A stretch of DNA of 64,000 nt from Bacillus testis (GTDB lineage Bacteria; Bacillota; Bacilli; Bacillales; DSM-1321), in assembly GCF_001243895.1 (NCBI RefSeq), contig NZ_LN851186.1, positions 3,578,735 through 3,642,734 of the forward strand, given 5' to 3'. Shown here in pieces: positions 53,364 to 62,416 of this stretch. Position 1 is the stretch's first letter, and every line of letters begins with the position of its first letter. The translations under genes were made by a program, and so were the position numbers. Below the pieces are notes generated by a model that worked only from the letters and a program-made list of their open reading frames with translations, had not been told where the DNA came from and made no database searches.

Positions 53364-55493
53364 TTATTTTTTGACCCGCAACAATCGCAAGGCATTTAAT
53401 GTAACCATCAGTGTAGCGCCCAGGTCGGCAAATATAGCAATCCATAACGTAAGCCAACCAGGGACAACAAGCAACAATGCCACCACTTTTATGCCGATTG
53501 CAAATGAGATATTTTGCTTGATGATATTCATCGCTTTCCGGCTGAGGGAAATGGTGTAAGGAAGCTTTTCCAAGTCATCCCCCATCAGTGCGATATCAGC
53601 CGTTTCCAATGCTGTATCCGAGCCGACACCGCCCATCGCAATCCCTGTAGTTGCCGCAGCCAATGCCGGTGCATCGTTCACGCCATCTCCGACCATCGCC
53701 ACACGATCATACTGGTTGCGCAGCTGTTTCATTTTCTCCAATTTATCTTCAGGGAGCAAGCCGGCTGCCACCTCAGATACGCCTACTTGTTTGCCTATTT
53801 CGTTTGCCGCCGCTTCCGAATCACCGGTCAGCATAATGCTCTTCTCAATTCCAAGCTTCTTCAGTTTGGCGATTACTCGTTTGGAAACCGGGCGCACTTC
53901 ATCCGCCACAGCGATCAATGCCAAAATAGCTGAACTGTTCCCTGCCAGCATCGCTGTCTTCCCTTGGCTTTGCAGCTGGCGGATTTGTCCAAGCAAGGCC
54001 GCATCCTGATCCATCAACCCTTTATCGATGAATAACGCCGGATTGCCGATATAATACATTTCTCCATCCACTCGGCCCTGTATGCCCTTGCCGACGATGG
54101 ATGAATAATCCTCGATTTTAAAGGAACGGTAATCCACCCCTTCTTCATCCGCTTTTCTGATGAATGCCCGTGCCAACGGATGTTGTGAATAATTCTCAAG
54201 AGCTGTCACTTTGGCGAAAACAGCCTCTTGGTTTTCCACAAATGGTTGATAATCAGTGACAGCAGGGATTCCTTTTGTCAAAGTGCCTGTTTTATCAAAA
54301 GCGATGGCTTTTAATTTACCGGCATTTTCAAGATGGATGCCCCCTTTAATCAGAACGCCCTGTTTCGCCGCGTTCCCGATCGCCGTCACAATCGCTACCG
54401 GTGTGGAAATGACCAGCGCGCACGGACAGCCGACCACAAGAACAGCCAATCCTTGATACACCCATTCGCTCCAGCTGGCTCCTGCCACTAAAGGCGGCAG
54501 CAATGCGACAAGAACGGCCCCAAGAATGATGGCAGGCGTATAATACTTTGCAAACACATCGACGAACGCTTGGGAAGGCGCTTTTTCCGCTTGGGCTTCC
54601 TCGACAAGGTGGATCATTTTGGCGATTGTCGTGTCATCGACCAGTTTGGTCACCTGGACTTCAAGCAAGCCTTCACCATTAAGCGTTCCGGCAAATACTT
54701 CATCATCCTGCTTTTTTTCGACAGGCAAGGATTCTCCCGTAATGGCTGCTTGATTCACGCTCGAATGCCCTTTGACAATCACCCCGTCCATGGCAATTTT
54801 TTGCCCTGGCTTCACAATCATCCTGTCATTCAGGACAATTTCATCCACCGAAACCGTTTCTTCCATTCCATTGCGGCGGACGATGGCTGTTTTAGGGGAA
54901 ATATCCATAAGAGATGAAATGCTTTTACGTGCCTTATCCATCGAATAACCTTCCAGTGCTTCACTGATGGCAAAAAGGATGATCACGACCGCTCCTTCAC
55001 TCCATTCGCCAATGATAGCCGCTCCAATGATGGCAATCGTCATTAAGGTTTTCATATCGAATTGAAGATGAATAAGATTCTTGAGGCCAATCCTGAACAA
55101 AGAGAATCCCCCGATTAAAATCGTGGCAATAAAAGCGCCGACAGTCACTGGATGGTTTTCTCCGATCGTATATTGCAGAGCATATCCGGCCACTAAGAAT
55201 AAAAAGGCGATAATCGTTGTTCGATGCTCTTCCCAAAGGGATTTTTTCCGCATGTCCACTTTTGATTTTTCCGGGACAATTTGCAGCTTTTCAAAGGATC
55301 CTGCTTTTTCAAGCTCTTGTAGATCCACATGGCCCACTACTGTCAGTTTGGAAGCACCGAAGTTCACCTTTGCTTCTTCTACACCGTCCAACTGCTGGAC
55401 ATTCTGTTCAAACCGTTTGGCGCAACCCGCGCACGAAAAACCCTGGACGCGAAATACCTGGTTCTCTTTCTCCCGGATTTTTGCCTCACTCAT
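53364..55493 (-). CDS. cadA: Heavy-metal-translocating P-type ATPase, CadA/ZntA type
   Basis: About 709 residues. One N-terminal heavy-metal-associated domain with CAGC (Cys21, Cys24), about eight membrane helices, the ion-site motif CPC at 356-358, actuator TGES, phosphorylated Asp400 in DKTGTLT, and HP (SQHPLA) and GDGVNDAP motifs. CPC with a C-terminal Lys/Asp arrangement ([19 protein letters not shown]) fits the Zn/Cd/Pb group and not the copper pumps. ATG 55493 follows AAGGTG; a GTG at 55502 is an alternative. No ArsR-type regulator gene is adjacent, but repeated ATGCATATAT motifs lie upstream. Confidence 0.93.
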   Translation of the reverse strand: MSEAKIREKENQVFRVQGFSCAGCAKRFEQNVQQLDGVEEAKVNFGASKLTVVGHVDLQELEKAGSFEKLQIVPEKSKVDMRKKSLWEEHRTTIIAFLFLVAGYALQYTIGENHPVTVGAFIATILIGGFSLFRIGLKNLIHLQFDMKTLMTIAIIGAAIIGEWSEGAVVIILFAISEALEGYSMDKARKSISSLMDISPKTAIVRRNGMEETVSVDEIVLNDRMIVKPGQKIAMDGVIVKGHSSVNQAAITGESLPVEKKQDDEVFAGTLNGEGLLEVQVTKLVDDTTIAKMIHLVEEAQAEKAPSQAFVDVFAKYYTPAIILGAVLVALLPPLVAGASWSEWVYQGLAVLVVGCPCALVISTPVAIVTAIGNAAKQGVLIKGGIHLENAGKLKAIAFDKTGTLTKGIPAVTDYQPFVENQEAVFAKVTALENYSQHPLARAFIRKADEEGVDYRSFKIEDYSSIVGKGIQGRVDGEMYYIGNPALFIDKGLMDQDAALLGQIRQLQSQGKTAMLAGNSSAILALIAVADEVRPVSKRVIAKLKKLGIEKSIMLTGDSEAAANEIGKQVGVSEVAAGLLPEDKLEKMKQLRNQYDRVAMVGDGVNDAPALAAATTGIAMGGVGSDTALETADIALMGDDLEKLPYTISLSRKAMNIIKQNISFAIGIKVVALLLVVPGWLTLWIAIFADLGATLMVTLNALRLLRVKK

Positions 55494-55796
55494 CTTGCTC
55501 ACCTTGCTTTCCGTTTATTGTCTAATTAATCATTTTCAGCCGTTACGTTTAATAATGCCCCAATCGCTCCTGTCTTCTCATATCCATTAGTATGGACAGG
55601 TTCATCGGACTTACACGATTTGTGGCGCTCTTTCTCATGTAAAACGGTTTCCACTCTTATATGCATATATGATTAACCATGCATATATCTGCTTTTATCG
55701 TATTCAATTTGCCCTGAATCCGCAACCATTTTATGAGAAAAAGAAAGATTTCCATCCCAGATTATGAATAATCAAAACCATTCCTATTCCGATAAA
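55494..55796 (-). other. Upstream region of the metal ATPase gene
   Basis: About 300 bases with no gene. It contains an inverted repeat CCTGTC / GACAGG (55569-55600) with an inner CATA / TATG, and two direct copies of ATGCATATAT (55661-55670 and 55679-55688). These may be control sites of the ATPase gene. Confidence 0.45.
55661..55688. repeat. Direct repeats of ATGCATATAT, possible metal-regulator operator
   Basis: Two identical 10-base copies 8 bases apart, each containing the palindrome ATGCAT. AT-rich palindromes of this kind are typical of ArsR/SmtB-type operators before metal efflux genes. The assignment is inference. Confidence 0.4.
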
Positions 55797-55829
55797 AAAC
55801 AGCCGGGAGCTAAAATCCCAGCTGTTTTG
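55797..55829 (-). terminator. argS terminator
   Basis: AAAACAGC-GGGA / TCCC-GCTGTTTT hairpin with T-rich end on the minus strand, just past the argS stop. Confidence 0.85.
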
Positions 55830-55846
55830 CTTCCAAGTTTTCTATT

Positions 55847-57538
55847 TTACATCTCTTGCGGCGCTTCCAGACCTACTAAACGTAAGCTTTCAGCAAGCAC
55901 GATCGTTACAGCATGTACGAGTGCCAAACGGGAAGCTTTTGCTGAATCCTCTTCTAGGATGCGCACTTCACCGTAATATTTATTAAAGCTTTGCGCAAGG
56001 TCGATGGCATACTTCCCGATCAAGGAAGGATCATATTTGTCGAGTGCACGTCTGACGATGACCGGGAATTCTTCCAATGTCTTCACAACTTCCCAAGCGC
56101 TGTCGCCCTCAAGCGCTACATCAACAGATGCATCCGGCTTGTAACCGCCTTTGCGCAGCAACGAGCAGGCACGGGCATGTGTATATTGGACATATGGGCC
56201 AGTCTCTCCCTCGAAGCGAAGCATATCTTCCATCGAGAATTCGATATCATTCATGCGATAGTTCTTCAAATCGTGGAAAATAACAGCGCCGACACCAACT
56301 TGCTTTGCCACTTCCTCTTTATTTTCCAAAGAAGGGTTGCGTTCGTTGATGATTTTCAAAGCCATATCAATTGTTTCTTTCAATACTTTTTCCAACAGAA
56401 TGATTTTGCCCTTACGAGTGGACATTTTCTTGCCGTCCTTCAACATCATGCCGAATGGAATATGGGAAATATCGTCCGCCCAAGCATATCCCATTTTGCT
56501 TAGTACAGCTTTCAATTGCTTGAAGTGAAGCGACTGCTCGTTCCCTACCACATACAGTGATTTCACAAAATCATAATGGTCTTTACGGTATTTTGCCGCT
56601 GCCAGATCACGTGTCGCATACAATGTTGCTCCGTCTGATTTACGGATTAGGCATGGCGGTAGCTCTTCTTCATCCAACTTGACTACATAAGCTGAATCGG
56701 AAAGCGTCAATAATCCTTTTTGGTCAAGGATTTCAATGACAGCGTCCATTTTGTCATTGTAGAAGGCTTCTCCGGCATAAGAATCAAAAGAAACATTCAG
56801 CAATTGGTATATTTCCTCGAACTCTTTCAATGATTCTTCACGGAACCATTTCCATAGTTCAGTCGCTTCTTGATCGCCGTCTTCCAAGGCTTTAAACCAT
56901 CTGCGCCCTTCATCTTCTAGCGCCGGATTCTTTTCCGCTTCCTCATGGAAACGGACATACAGCTCAAGCAATTCCTTGATTGGATTCGATCTTACTTTTT
57001 CTTCGGAACCCCATAATTTATAGGCGGTGATCAGTTTGCCGAACTGTGTGCCCCAGTCGCCTAAATGATTGATTTTGACCGGTTTGTATCCATTTTTCTC
57101 AACAATCAGAGCAAGGGCATTCCCGATGACAGTCGAACGGAGATGGCCCATGGAAAAAGGTTTGGCGATATTAGGGGAAGACATATCAATTGTGATCACC
57201 CCTTCTTTTCCATCATTGTTTCGGCCATAACGGCTTCCTTCTTTGAGGACTTCCTGCACCACTTCTTGTGACACAGCCTTTTGATTCAAAAACACATTCA
57301 GGTAGCCGCCCATTACTTCAATTTTGTCGAACAATGGTGAATGTAGCTTTTCGCTTATATCCTGGGCAATCTTTTGAGGGGCTGCCTTTCTGATTTTCGC
57401 CAGTGAAAAGCACGGAAAAGAAAGATCTCCTTGGTTGCTGTATTTAGGCTTTTCAATAAGGGACGCAATTTTATCCAGCTCTAATTCCTCTTGCAGGACA
57501 GCGTGCAGCTGTTCCGCAAATTCATTTACATATTTCAT
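55847..57538 (-). CDS. argS: Arginyl-tRNA synthetase
   Basis: Class I synthetase, 563 residues. N-terminal Add-1 domain, HIGH-like motif in the segment SSPNIAKPFSMGHLRS (SMGH), KMSTRKGKI as the KMSKS-like motif near residue 370, and the C-terminal DALR anticodon-binding domain. ATG 57538 follows GGAGG; seven codons upstream stay open. A T-box leader precedes it, so expression should rise when tRNA-Arg is uncharged. Confidence 0.97.
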   Translation of the reverse strand: MKYVNEFAEQLHAVLQEELELDKIASLIEKPKYSNQGDLSFPCFSLAKIRKAAPQKIAQDISEKLHSPLFDKIEVMGGYLNVFLNQKAVSQEVVQEVLKEGSRYGRNNDGKEGVITIDMSSPNIAKPFSMGHLRSTVIGNALALIVEKNGYKPVKINHLGDWGTQFGKLITAYKLWGSEEKVRSNPIKELLELYVRFHEEAEKNPALEDEGRRWFKALEDGDQEATELWKWFREESLKEFEEIYQLLNVSFDSYAGEAFYNDKMDAVIEILDQKGLLTLSDSAYVVKLDEEELPPCLIRKSDGATLYATRDLAAAKYRKDHYDFVKSLYVVGNEQSLHFKQLKAVLSKMGYAWADDISHIPFGMMLKDGKKMSTRKGKIILLEKVLKETIDMALKIINERNPSLENKEEVAKQVGVGAVIFHDLKNYRMNDIEFSMEDMLRFEGETGPYVQYTHARACSLLRKGGYKPDASVDVALEGDSAWEVVKTLEEFPVIVRRALDKYDPSLIGKYAIDLAQSFNKYYGEVRILEEDSAKASRLALVHAVTIVLAESLRLVGLEAPQEM

Positions 57539-57592
57539 ATTCTTAACCTCCGCTTTCATTTTTTATCTGGTTTTTACTATCGCTTTATATAA

Positions 57593-57826
57593 TAAAAAAA
57601 CTCCCGCCTCTATTTGAAAGAGACGAGAGTTTTGCATTCCCGCGGTACCACTCTGATTGTCCGGAATCGGACCAGCTCTGTTTGTTAACGAGGTCTTTTC
57701 CCCGAGATTCCCTACTGCTTTCAGGAACCTTTCTCCAAAGTGCGCTTCACTGCCGAACGTCCTCCAGGCTTCCACCATCCCCGGATCGCTTTGCTCCATT
57801 CTTTTGGCAGCTACTCTCTTTTTCAC
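57593..57826 (-). promoter_or_regulatory. T-box leader of argS
   Basis: On the minus strand: stem I with the distal motif AGCGATCCGGGGATGGTGG, a specifier region AGTGAAGCGCACTTTGG (candidate Arg codon CGC at 57742-57744), the antiterminator sequence AGAGTGGTACCGCGG at about 57642-57656, and a terminator hairpin CTCTCGTCTCT / AGAGGCGGGAG followed by T7 (57593-57632). The order is that of classical tRNA-sensing T-boxes. An 87-codon reading frame across it is not a gene. Confidence 0.92.
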
Positions 57827-58164
57827 AGAATCATTATTTTGTCTTAATGATACTCCATCCCTTATAGGAATTCAACTTTTTTGCAAAAAGGGGGCATTAT
57901 TCTAACAAAACTTTCTAACATTTTAGTATAACTCATTTCCCTTTGACATCTGTCTATTTTCCCCATATAATGCATATTGTATTCAAGAAACAACAAATTA
58001 GTATAACTCATTTGCGTTATTTATTGATATTTTACTATTATATTAATTCATAAATAGGACCGTTTTCTACTAGCTGCAACGGTCAACTTCCTGTTTATTT
58101 ACCGCTCGTATACAAACACTACCTTTTTAAGGAAACAGCTAAAAAGGACCCGGAGGCGTTTTAC
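57827..58164. other. Intergenic region argS T-box / hisJ
   Basis: About 340 AT-rich bases between divergent genes. It must contain both promoters. AGTATAACTCATTT occurs twice (57923-57936 and 58000-58013). No gene is seen. Confidence 0.45.
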
Positions 58165-58956
58165 TTGTATTTAATGGATTACCATCATCATTCGAATCAC
58201 TCTTATGACAGCAAAGCTGATATGAAGGAGATTTGTAAATCAGCCATCGAAAAAGGGGTGCGCGAGATCTGTTTTACAGAACATTATTCCGTAAACCCGC
58301 GTGTGCCGACATACGGCCATATGGAGTTCGATTCTTATTTTAAAGATATTGAACAATGCCGCAGCCTGTTCGGAAGCGAACTCACCATCAAAGCCGGCAT
58401 TGAACTATGCGAACCCCATGAAAGAAAAGCTGAATTTAAAGCAGCGCTTGATTCATTGCCTCTGGATTTCATTATGGGATCCGTCCATAATATCCAAAGC
58501 ACCAAGCTGAGCGCTGTCATTAAAGCGCATGGAGAAAGAGCCAATGAACTGTATTTCCAGGAGCTTTACAAAATGGTTTCCGAGGCGGATATCGATGTCA
58601 TCGCACATCTTGATTTGATTAAACGATACACGCATCGAGATTTGAATGAAATATATGACTTCAATAAATACAAAGAATCCATTGCCAAAATCCTGTCGAA
58701 AGCCATCGAACGCGGCATTGGCATTGAAATCAACACCTCTGGACTTCGGACCAGCATGCGTAAAACCATGCCAGGCAAGGAAATCCTTTCGCTATACAAA
58801 GAACTTGGAGGAAAAATCCTTACCATCGGTTCAGATTCGCATAAGGCAGACGATACCGGAAGCCATATTGCTGAAGCATATGAACTGGCAAAACAATGCG
58901 GATTCACCGAAATCTATACGTTTACCCGCAGACAACCGTCGCCAATTCCACTCTAA
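58165..58956 (+). CDS. hisJ: Histidinol-phosphatase, PHP family (HisJ type)
   Basis: 263 residues of the PHP fold. Metal-binding motifs DYHHHSNHS at the N-terminus, FTEHYS near residue 37, GIELCEPH near 78, GSVHNIQ near 107, AHLDLI near 148 and GSDSHK near the C-terminus. This family supplies the histidinol phosphatase step that monofunctional HisB lacks. TTG 58165 is preferred because GGAGG is 8 bases upstream; ATG 58174 would have 17. Located far from the his operon of this window. Confidence 0.88.
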   Translation: MYLMDYHHHSNHSYDSKADMKEICKSAIEKGVREICFTEHYSVNPRVPTYGHMEFDSYFKDIEQCRSLFGSELTIKAGIELCEPHERKAEFKAALDSLPLDFIMGSVHNIQSTKLSAVIKAHGERANELYFQELYKMVSEADIDVIAHLDLIKRYTHRDLNEIYDFNKYKESIAKILSKAIERGIGIEINTSGLRTSMRKTMPGKEILSLYKELGGKILTIGSDSHKADDTGSHIAEAYELAKQCGFTEIYTFTRRQPSPIPL

Positions 58957-58988
58957 GGAAAGGCGCACATTTCTTTTCACATACAATC

Positions 58989-59023
58989 AAAAAAGCTGTC
59001 CGCTTACGCCGGACAGCTTTTTT
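58989..59023. terminator. Bidirectional terminator
   Basis: AAAAAAGCTGTCCG / CGGACAGCTTTTTT hairpin between convergent hisJ and the RsbR-like gene. Confidence 0.92.
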
Positions 59024-59025
59024 GA

Positions 59026-59883
59026 TTAGGATTTGCTTCGTTCTTCCGCTTCGTTCTTCAGGATGGCTTGAGTTAAAGTAGCAGTAATGTTGGCTGTGTC
59101 AAAGGACAATCCCAGCTGCATAGCCGTTACCGCGATTTCCGGGCGGATGCCAGACAGTGTCGATTGTACGCCGATCAGCTTCAATGCTTCAATAAGCTGG
59201 AAAATCTCATTGGCTACCATTGTATCGACCATCACGACCCCTGACAAATCAATGAACAAATGGTTGACTTCTTTCTTTGCACATTGCAGCAATGTATTCT
59301 CCATAATAATACGCGCTCTTTGTGTATCGATATCGCCTACCAATGGAAGCAGGGCCGTTTGGTGCTTCAAGGTAATAATCGGCGAGCTCAATTCATTAAT
59401 CATTTCCTGTTGGGCAGCCAATAACTTTTTCGAATTCTTATAATATTCTTCAACAAACTTGGTGATCGTTATATCGAAAACTCTGTTTATGAGTTTAAGC
59501 CAACTATTTTCCTGACAGCGATCCACCTGCTCATGAGTATCGTCGACAAACTTCATCAAATAATGGATATACTGCTCTCGCACACGCATAAATTCTCTAA
59601 GTATATTATGAATGGGTGTCGCAGCATGTTGATTATCCCTAGCAACTGCTAAGATCCATTTGTCGAATTCCTTAAAGAATTCTTCCTCATCCTCAATAAA
59701 CATATTGCAAACCGATCCATTGAACTCCGTATTTTGCTGTTTTAAGTTGCGAATGACTTCCGGATTGGTCGAAGCATACACAGAATCGGGATCTTTCTCT
59801 TCCAATGTGTCATACCACTCTTCGGTCATCTGATCCTTTAGATTAAAAAAATAATCCCGCACTTCTTGGTTTAAAGCCATCAT
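59026..59883 (-). CDS. RsbR-like stressosome protein (STAS domain)
   Basis: 285 residues. N-terminal helical, globin-like sensor region (about 1-150) and a C-terminal STAS domain (about 160-275) with LSSPIITLKHQTALLPLVGD and IDLSGVVMVDTMVANEIFQL, where the phosphorylatable threonines of RsbR paralogues lie. Such proteins build the stressosome that leads to sigma-B activation. ATG 59883 with AAGGTGGG upstream. No other rsb genes are adjacent, as is usual for RsbR paralogues. Confidence 0.88.
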   Translation of the reverse strand: MMALNQEVRDYFFNLKDQMTEEWYDTLEEKDPDSVYASTNPEVIRNLKQQNTEFNGSVCNMFIEDEEEFFKEFDKWILAVARDNQHAATPIHNILREFMRVREQYIHYLMKFVDDTHEQVDRCQENSWLKLINRVFDITITKFVEEYYKNSKKLLAAQQEMINELSSPIITLKHQTALLPLVGDIDTQRARIIMENTLLQCAKKEVNHLFIDLSGVVMVDTMVANEIFQLIEALKLIGVQSTLSGIRPEIAVTAMQLGLSFDTANITATLTQAILKNEAEERSKS

Positions 59884-60088
59884 GTAACCCACCTTTATCT
59901 AATTACCAGACCTGCTATTCTCTATTCATTATACCGATTTCGCCAAAAAATTGCATATTTAACTCTTATAACTCTGAAATATGAAAAAATCGACATCCTT
60001 TTCTCCCTAACCGGAAAATACGCCGTTTTATAAACAGGAGCAAGGGTAGATAACCAGTAGGACAAATATACCGTTGGAGGTAATAGGA

Positions 60089-60406
60089 ATGAATTATGAA
60101 GAATGTATAAAAGCATGCCAGGATTGCATGGAGGCCTGCAATGTCTGCTTCGATGCATGCCTGAAAGAAGAAGATGTCAAAATGATGAGCGAATGCATCC
60201 GCATGGACCGTGAATGTGCCGATATCTGTGCGTTTGCCGTTAAATCCATGCAAAGCCATTCCCCATTCGCAGCCCAAATCTGCTCACTATGCGCAGAAAT
60301 CTGCCAAGCATGCGGAGATGAATGCGCAAAACATGACGTTGAGCATTGCCAAACATGTGCAAAAGCATGCAAAGCCTGCGCAGAAGCATGCCGCAAAATG
60401 GCATAA
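60089..60406 (+). CDS. Cytosolic copper-storage protein Csp3-like
   Basis: 105 residues with 19 cysteines arranged as CxxxC along four helices (ECIKACQDCMEACNVCFDAC, then ICSLCAEICQACGDEC). No signal peptide, hence the cytosolic Csp3 class; B. subtilis YhjQ is the model. The four-helix bundle binds many Cu(I) ions through thiolates. ATG 60089 has TTGGAGG upstream. Convergent with a MarR regulator gene. Confidence 0.9.
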   Translation: MNYEECIKACQDCMEACNVCFDACLKEEDVKMMSECIRMDRECADICAFAVKSMQSHSPFAAQICSLCAEICQACGDECAKHDVEHCQTCAKACKACAEACRKMA

Positions 60407-60421
60407 TTGCCTGCAAGCCAA

Positions 60422-60463
60422 AAAAAGGGAGGCTGCAACCTATTCGTTGCAGCCTCCCTTTTT
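60422..60463. terminator. Bidirectional terminator
   Basis: AAAAAGGGAGGCTGCAAC / GTTGCAGCCTCCCTTTTT perfect hairpin shared by the convergent Csp3-like and MarR genes. Confidence 0.95.
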
Positions 60464-60493
60464 ATCCTTGTCTATCAGCAATGAGAAAAAAGC

Positions 60494-60919
60494 CTATTCC
60501 TCAAGATGTTTCAGTAATTTCTCGTGAATTGCTAAAAACTGGTGCACTTCTTCTTCCGTCAACGCTTCGAACAAGTGGCGCCGTAGCTCTGTGCCTTTTT
60601 CATGGGCTTTCTTCAGAACCATTTCGCCTTGATCTGTAATCGTCAGGAAAACATTCCGGCGATCTTCTTCATTATATTCCCTGATAGCCAGCCCATTTTT
60701 AATAAGCTTATTGGCAATATTGGTAATCGATGCCGGCGTATATCCCAGCTTATTGGCCAATACAGATTGCTTCAACGAACCATTATGGTGCAATTCCGAC
60801 AAGACAAGGATAGGTGAAATGCCTATGCTATATTGAAATGACTTTGACCATTTGATAAGAGCCTCATTAGTGAACAGTTCTACAGTATGGATGAGTTTGA
60901 AAATATCACTATTACTCAA
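60494..60919 (-). CDS. MarR-family transcriptional regulator
   Basis: 141 residues. Winged helix (LANKLGYTPASITNIANKL and the wing EEDRRNVFLTITDQG) between dimerisation helices. Start TTG 60919 with AAGGAGG upstream. A perfect palindrome just before the gene is a likely autoregulatory operator. The effector and other targets are unknown. Confidence 0.93.
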   Translation of the reverse strand: MSNSDIFKLIHTVELFTNEALIKWSKSFQYSIGISPILVLSELHHNGSLKQSVLANKLGYTPASITNIANKLIKNGLAIREYNEEDRRNVFLTITDQGEMVLKKAHEKGTELRRHLFEALTEEEVHQFLAIHEKLLKHLEE

Positions 60920-60934
60920 GCAATCCTCCTTGCC

Positions 60935-60954
60935 TTCTAAGAATCATCTTAGAA
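60935..60954. promoter_or_regulatory. Palindromic operator candidate of the MarR gene
   Basis: TTCTAAGA-ATCA-TCTTAGAA, perfect 8-base arms, 15 bases upstream of the start codon. MarR proteins typically bind such palindromes in their own promoter. Confidence 0.75.
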
Positions 60955-61548
60955 TGATTTATTTCCCTCAATGTTCCTTCTGGTGAATGACTGGCGCCTA
61001 TAAATAGGCCAGTAGCCGTACGGGACCTGAATGTAGCGTACCGAAGAATCGCAGTTTCGCCATCACTCATAGTTTGTTTGCAATCGGTCTATACTTGCTA
61101 AGCAAACAGTTGCACGGCAGCTATCTTCCAATCCACCCAGTCCTCGCAAAGGGATACTCGAATGATACGTTTATAGGATCCTGCCATTCTTTCGGACCAA
61201 CCATCATAGCTGATTTCGCAAACAGTGAAATCAAGTTCCTTGATGCAGAAAATAGGCAGCTACCTGTGTAATCTTCTTAGTAATAGTTTAGCACTAAATC
61301 TTTTTTCTTTAAAAATAACAGGTTTCATATTTGTAAAATAATGATGGCATATAGAAAAGAACTCCACGGCTTACATAATATAAGATCTCGCAGAGTTCAA
61401 GAAGTACACATTATGTCGGACACCATTATGAAACATTAAAGTGCAAGGGTCCGTTCGCTAACACAATTGGAAAAACAACAATGCCACAGAATAGTTGTCT
61501 ATATAACAGAACAAGCCTGCGTACAGGCTTGTTCAAAGGATCATCGCA
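60955..61548. other. Intergenic region with possible gene remnants
   Basis: About 590 bases without a well-supported gene. A plus-strand frame 61074-61271 (TTG start, 65 codons, with HPVLAKGYSNDTFIGSCHSF and FGPTIIADFANSEIKFLDA) has coding-like composition but no ribosome binding site and no recognised family. A second short frame near 61345-61440 reads RKELHGLHNIRSRRVQE. These could be decayed genes. Confidence 0.35.
61509..61534 (-). terminator. Terminator of the MBL-fold gene
   Basis: GAACAAGCCTG / CAGGCTTGTTC perfect hairpin downstream of the gene; the T tract on the minus strand is weak. Confidence 0.6.
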
Positions 61549-62265
61549 CTAAATGGATTCCACCACATGGAAGCCCAGATTTTCCGCTTCTTCGCGGTCA
61601 AATGTTTCATCCAAGTGCATACAGTATACTTTATGGCGGTGTTCTTCCGGAATGCTCTCCGTGAGCTGTTGCAGAGTAAGATGCACTTTATTTTCAGCTT
61701 TGCTTGTATCCTGGTAGAACAAATCAATCTCGCCAGTCAGAAGCTTGGACAGAATGTCATCCGGAATCATGTTGCAGTCTCCGCTGTAGTAGATGGTTTT
61801 CCCGTTGATTTCCAGAAGATAAGCAAAACAGGTCAACGTCGGGACGTGAGTAACCAAATAAGGCTTTATGTACGTAATCCCCATCATGTTTTCCGGTGTA
61901 TAGGATTCATCGATTTCAATAGAGTGGTATTGATCATCGCTTATCCCTTCGCTTCGCAAAATGCCGGCCACATCCTCCGTCAAAGCCTTTGGCGTGATAA
62001 TCGTTATTTTCGTTGTCTGCTGCGGCTTCATAACATGGTACGAATAGCCGACTAAATCGCCAAGCGAACCCACATGGTCAGCATGCAGATGTGTCTGGAG
62101 CAATGTGATCTTCTTAATCCCCTCCAGCAAGCCGCGTTCCATGATCCGACTGAAATTAGTGCTGCCGCAATCGATCAAAAATAGCTCATTGCCTTTCTTG
62201 ATGAATGCATTGTTGTTGCCCAATGCTGTATTAAAAGCACTGCCTGTGCCGATAAACATTAACAT
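61549..62265 (-). CDS. MBL-fold metallohydrolase, RNase Z-like
   Basis: About 238 residues. Metallo-beta-lactamase motif THLHADHVG near residue 58, Asp in YYSGDCN near 155 and late His in CMHLDE near 216. It resembles the RNase Z/ElaC and phosphodiesterase-like branch but is shorter than RNase Z and lacks an evident exosite arm, so the substrate is open. ATG 62265 follows AAGGAGAG; the frame is open 21 codons further. Confidence 0.85.
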   Translation of the reverse strand: MLMFIGTGSAFNTALGNNNAFIKKGNELFLIDCGSTNFSRIMERGLLEGIKKITLLQTHLHADHVGSLGDLVGYSYHVMKPQQTTKITIITPKALTEDVAGILRSEGISDDQYHSIEIDESYTPENMMGITYIKPYLVTHVPTLTCFAYLLEINGKTIYYSGDCNMIPDDILSKLLTGEIDLFYQDTSKAENKVHLTLQQLTESIPEEHRHKVYCMHLDETFDREEAENLGFHVVESI

Positions 62266-62379
62266 TCTGTTCACTCTCCTTCTTCTATTACATACCCCAT
62301 AGTCCTTCAAGTTATAACATACAAGCAATCAATGATTCTGTGAAGTGCTGTTTTCACTACAAACCATTCATGAAATCCT

Positions 62380-62412
62380 AAAAAAGCCCCCGCTTCAATG
62401 AAGCGAAGGACT
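62380..62412 (-). terminator. menA terminator
   Basis: AGTCC-CGCTTCA / TGAAGCG-GGGCT hairpin followed by T6 on the minus strand. Confidence 0.82.
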
Positions 62413-62416
62413 CTCC

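Noticed and set aside
57563-57826. Minus-strand 87-codon frame upstream of argS
   Set aside because: The sequence is the T-box leader RNA, with antiterminator and terminator inside the frame.
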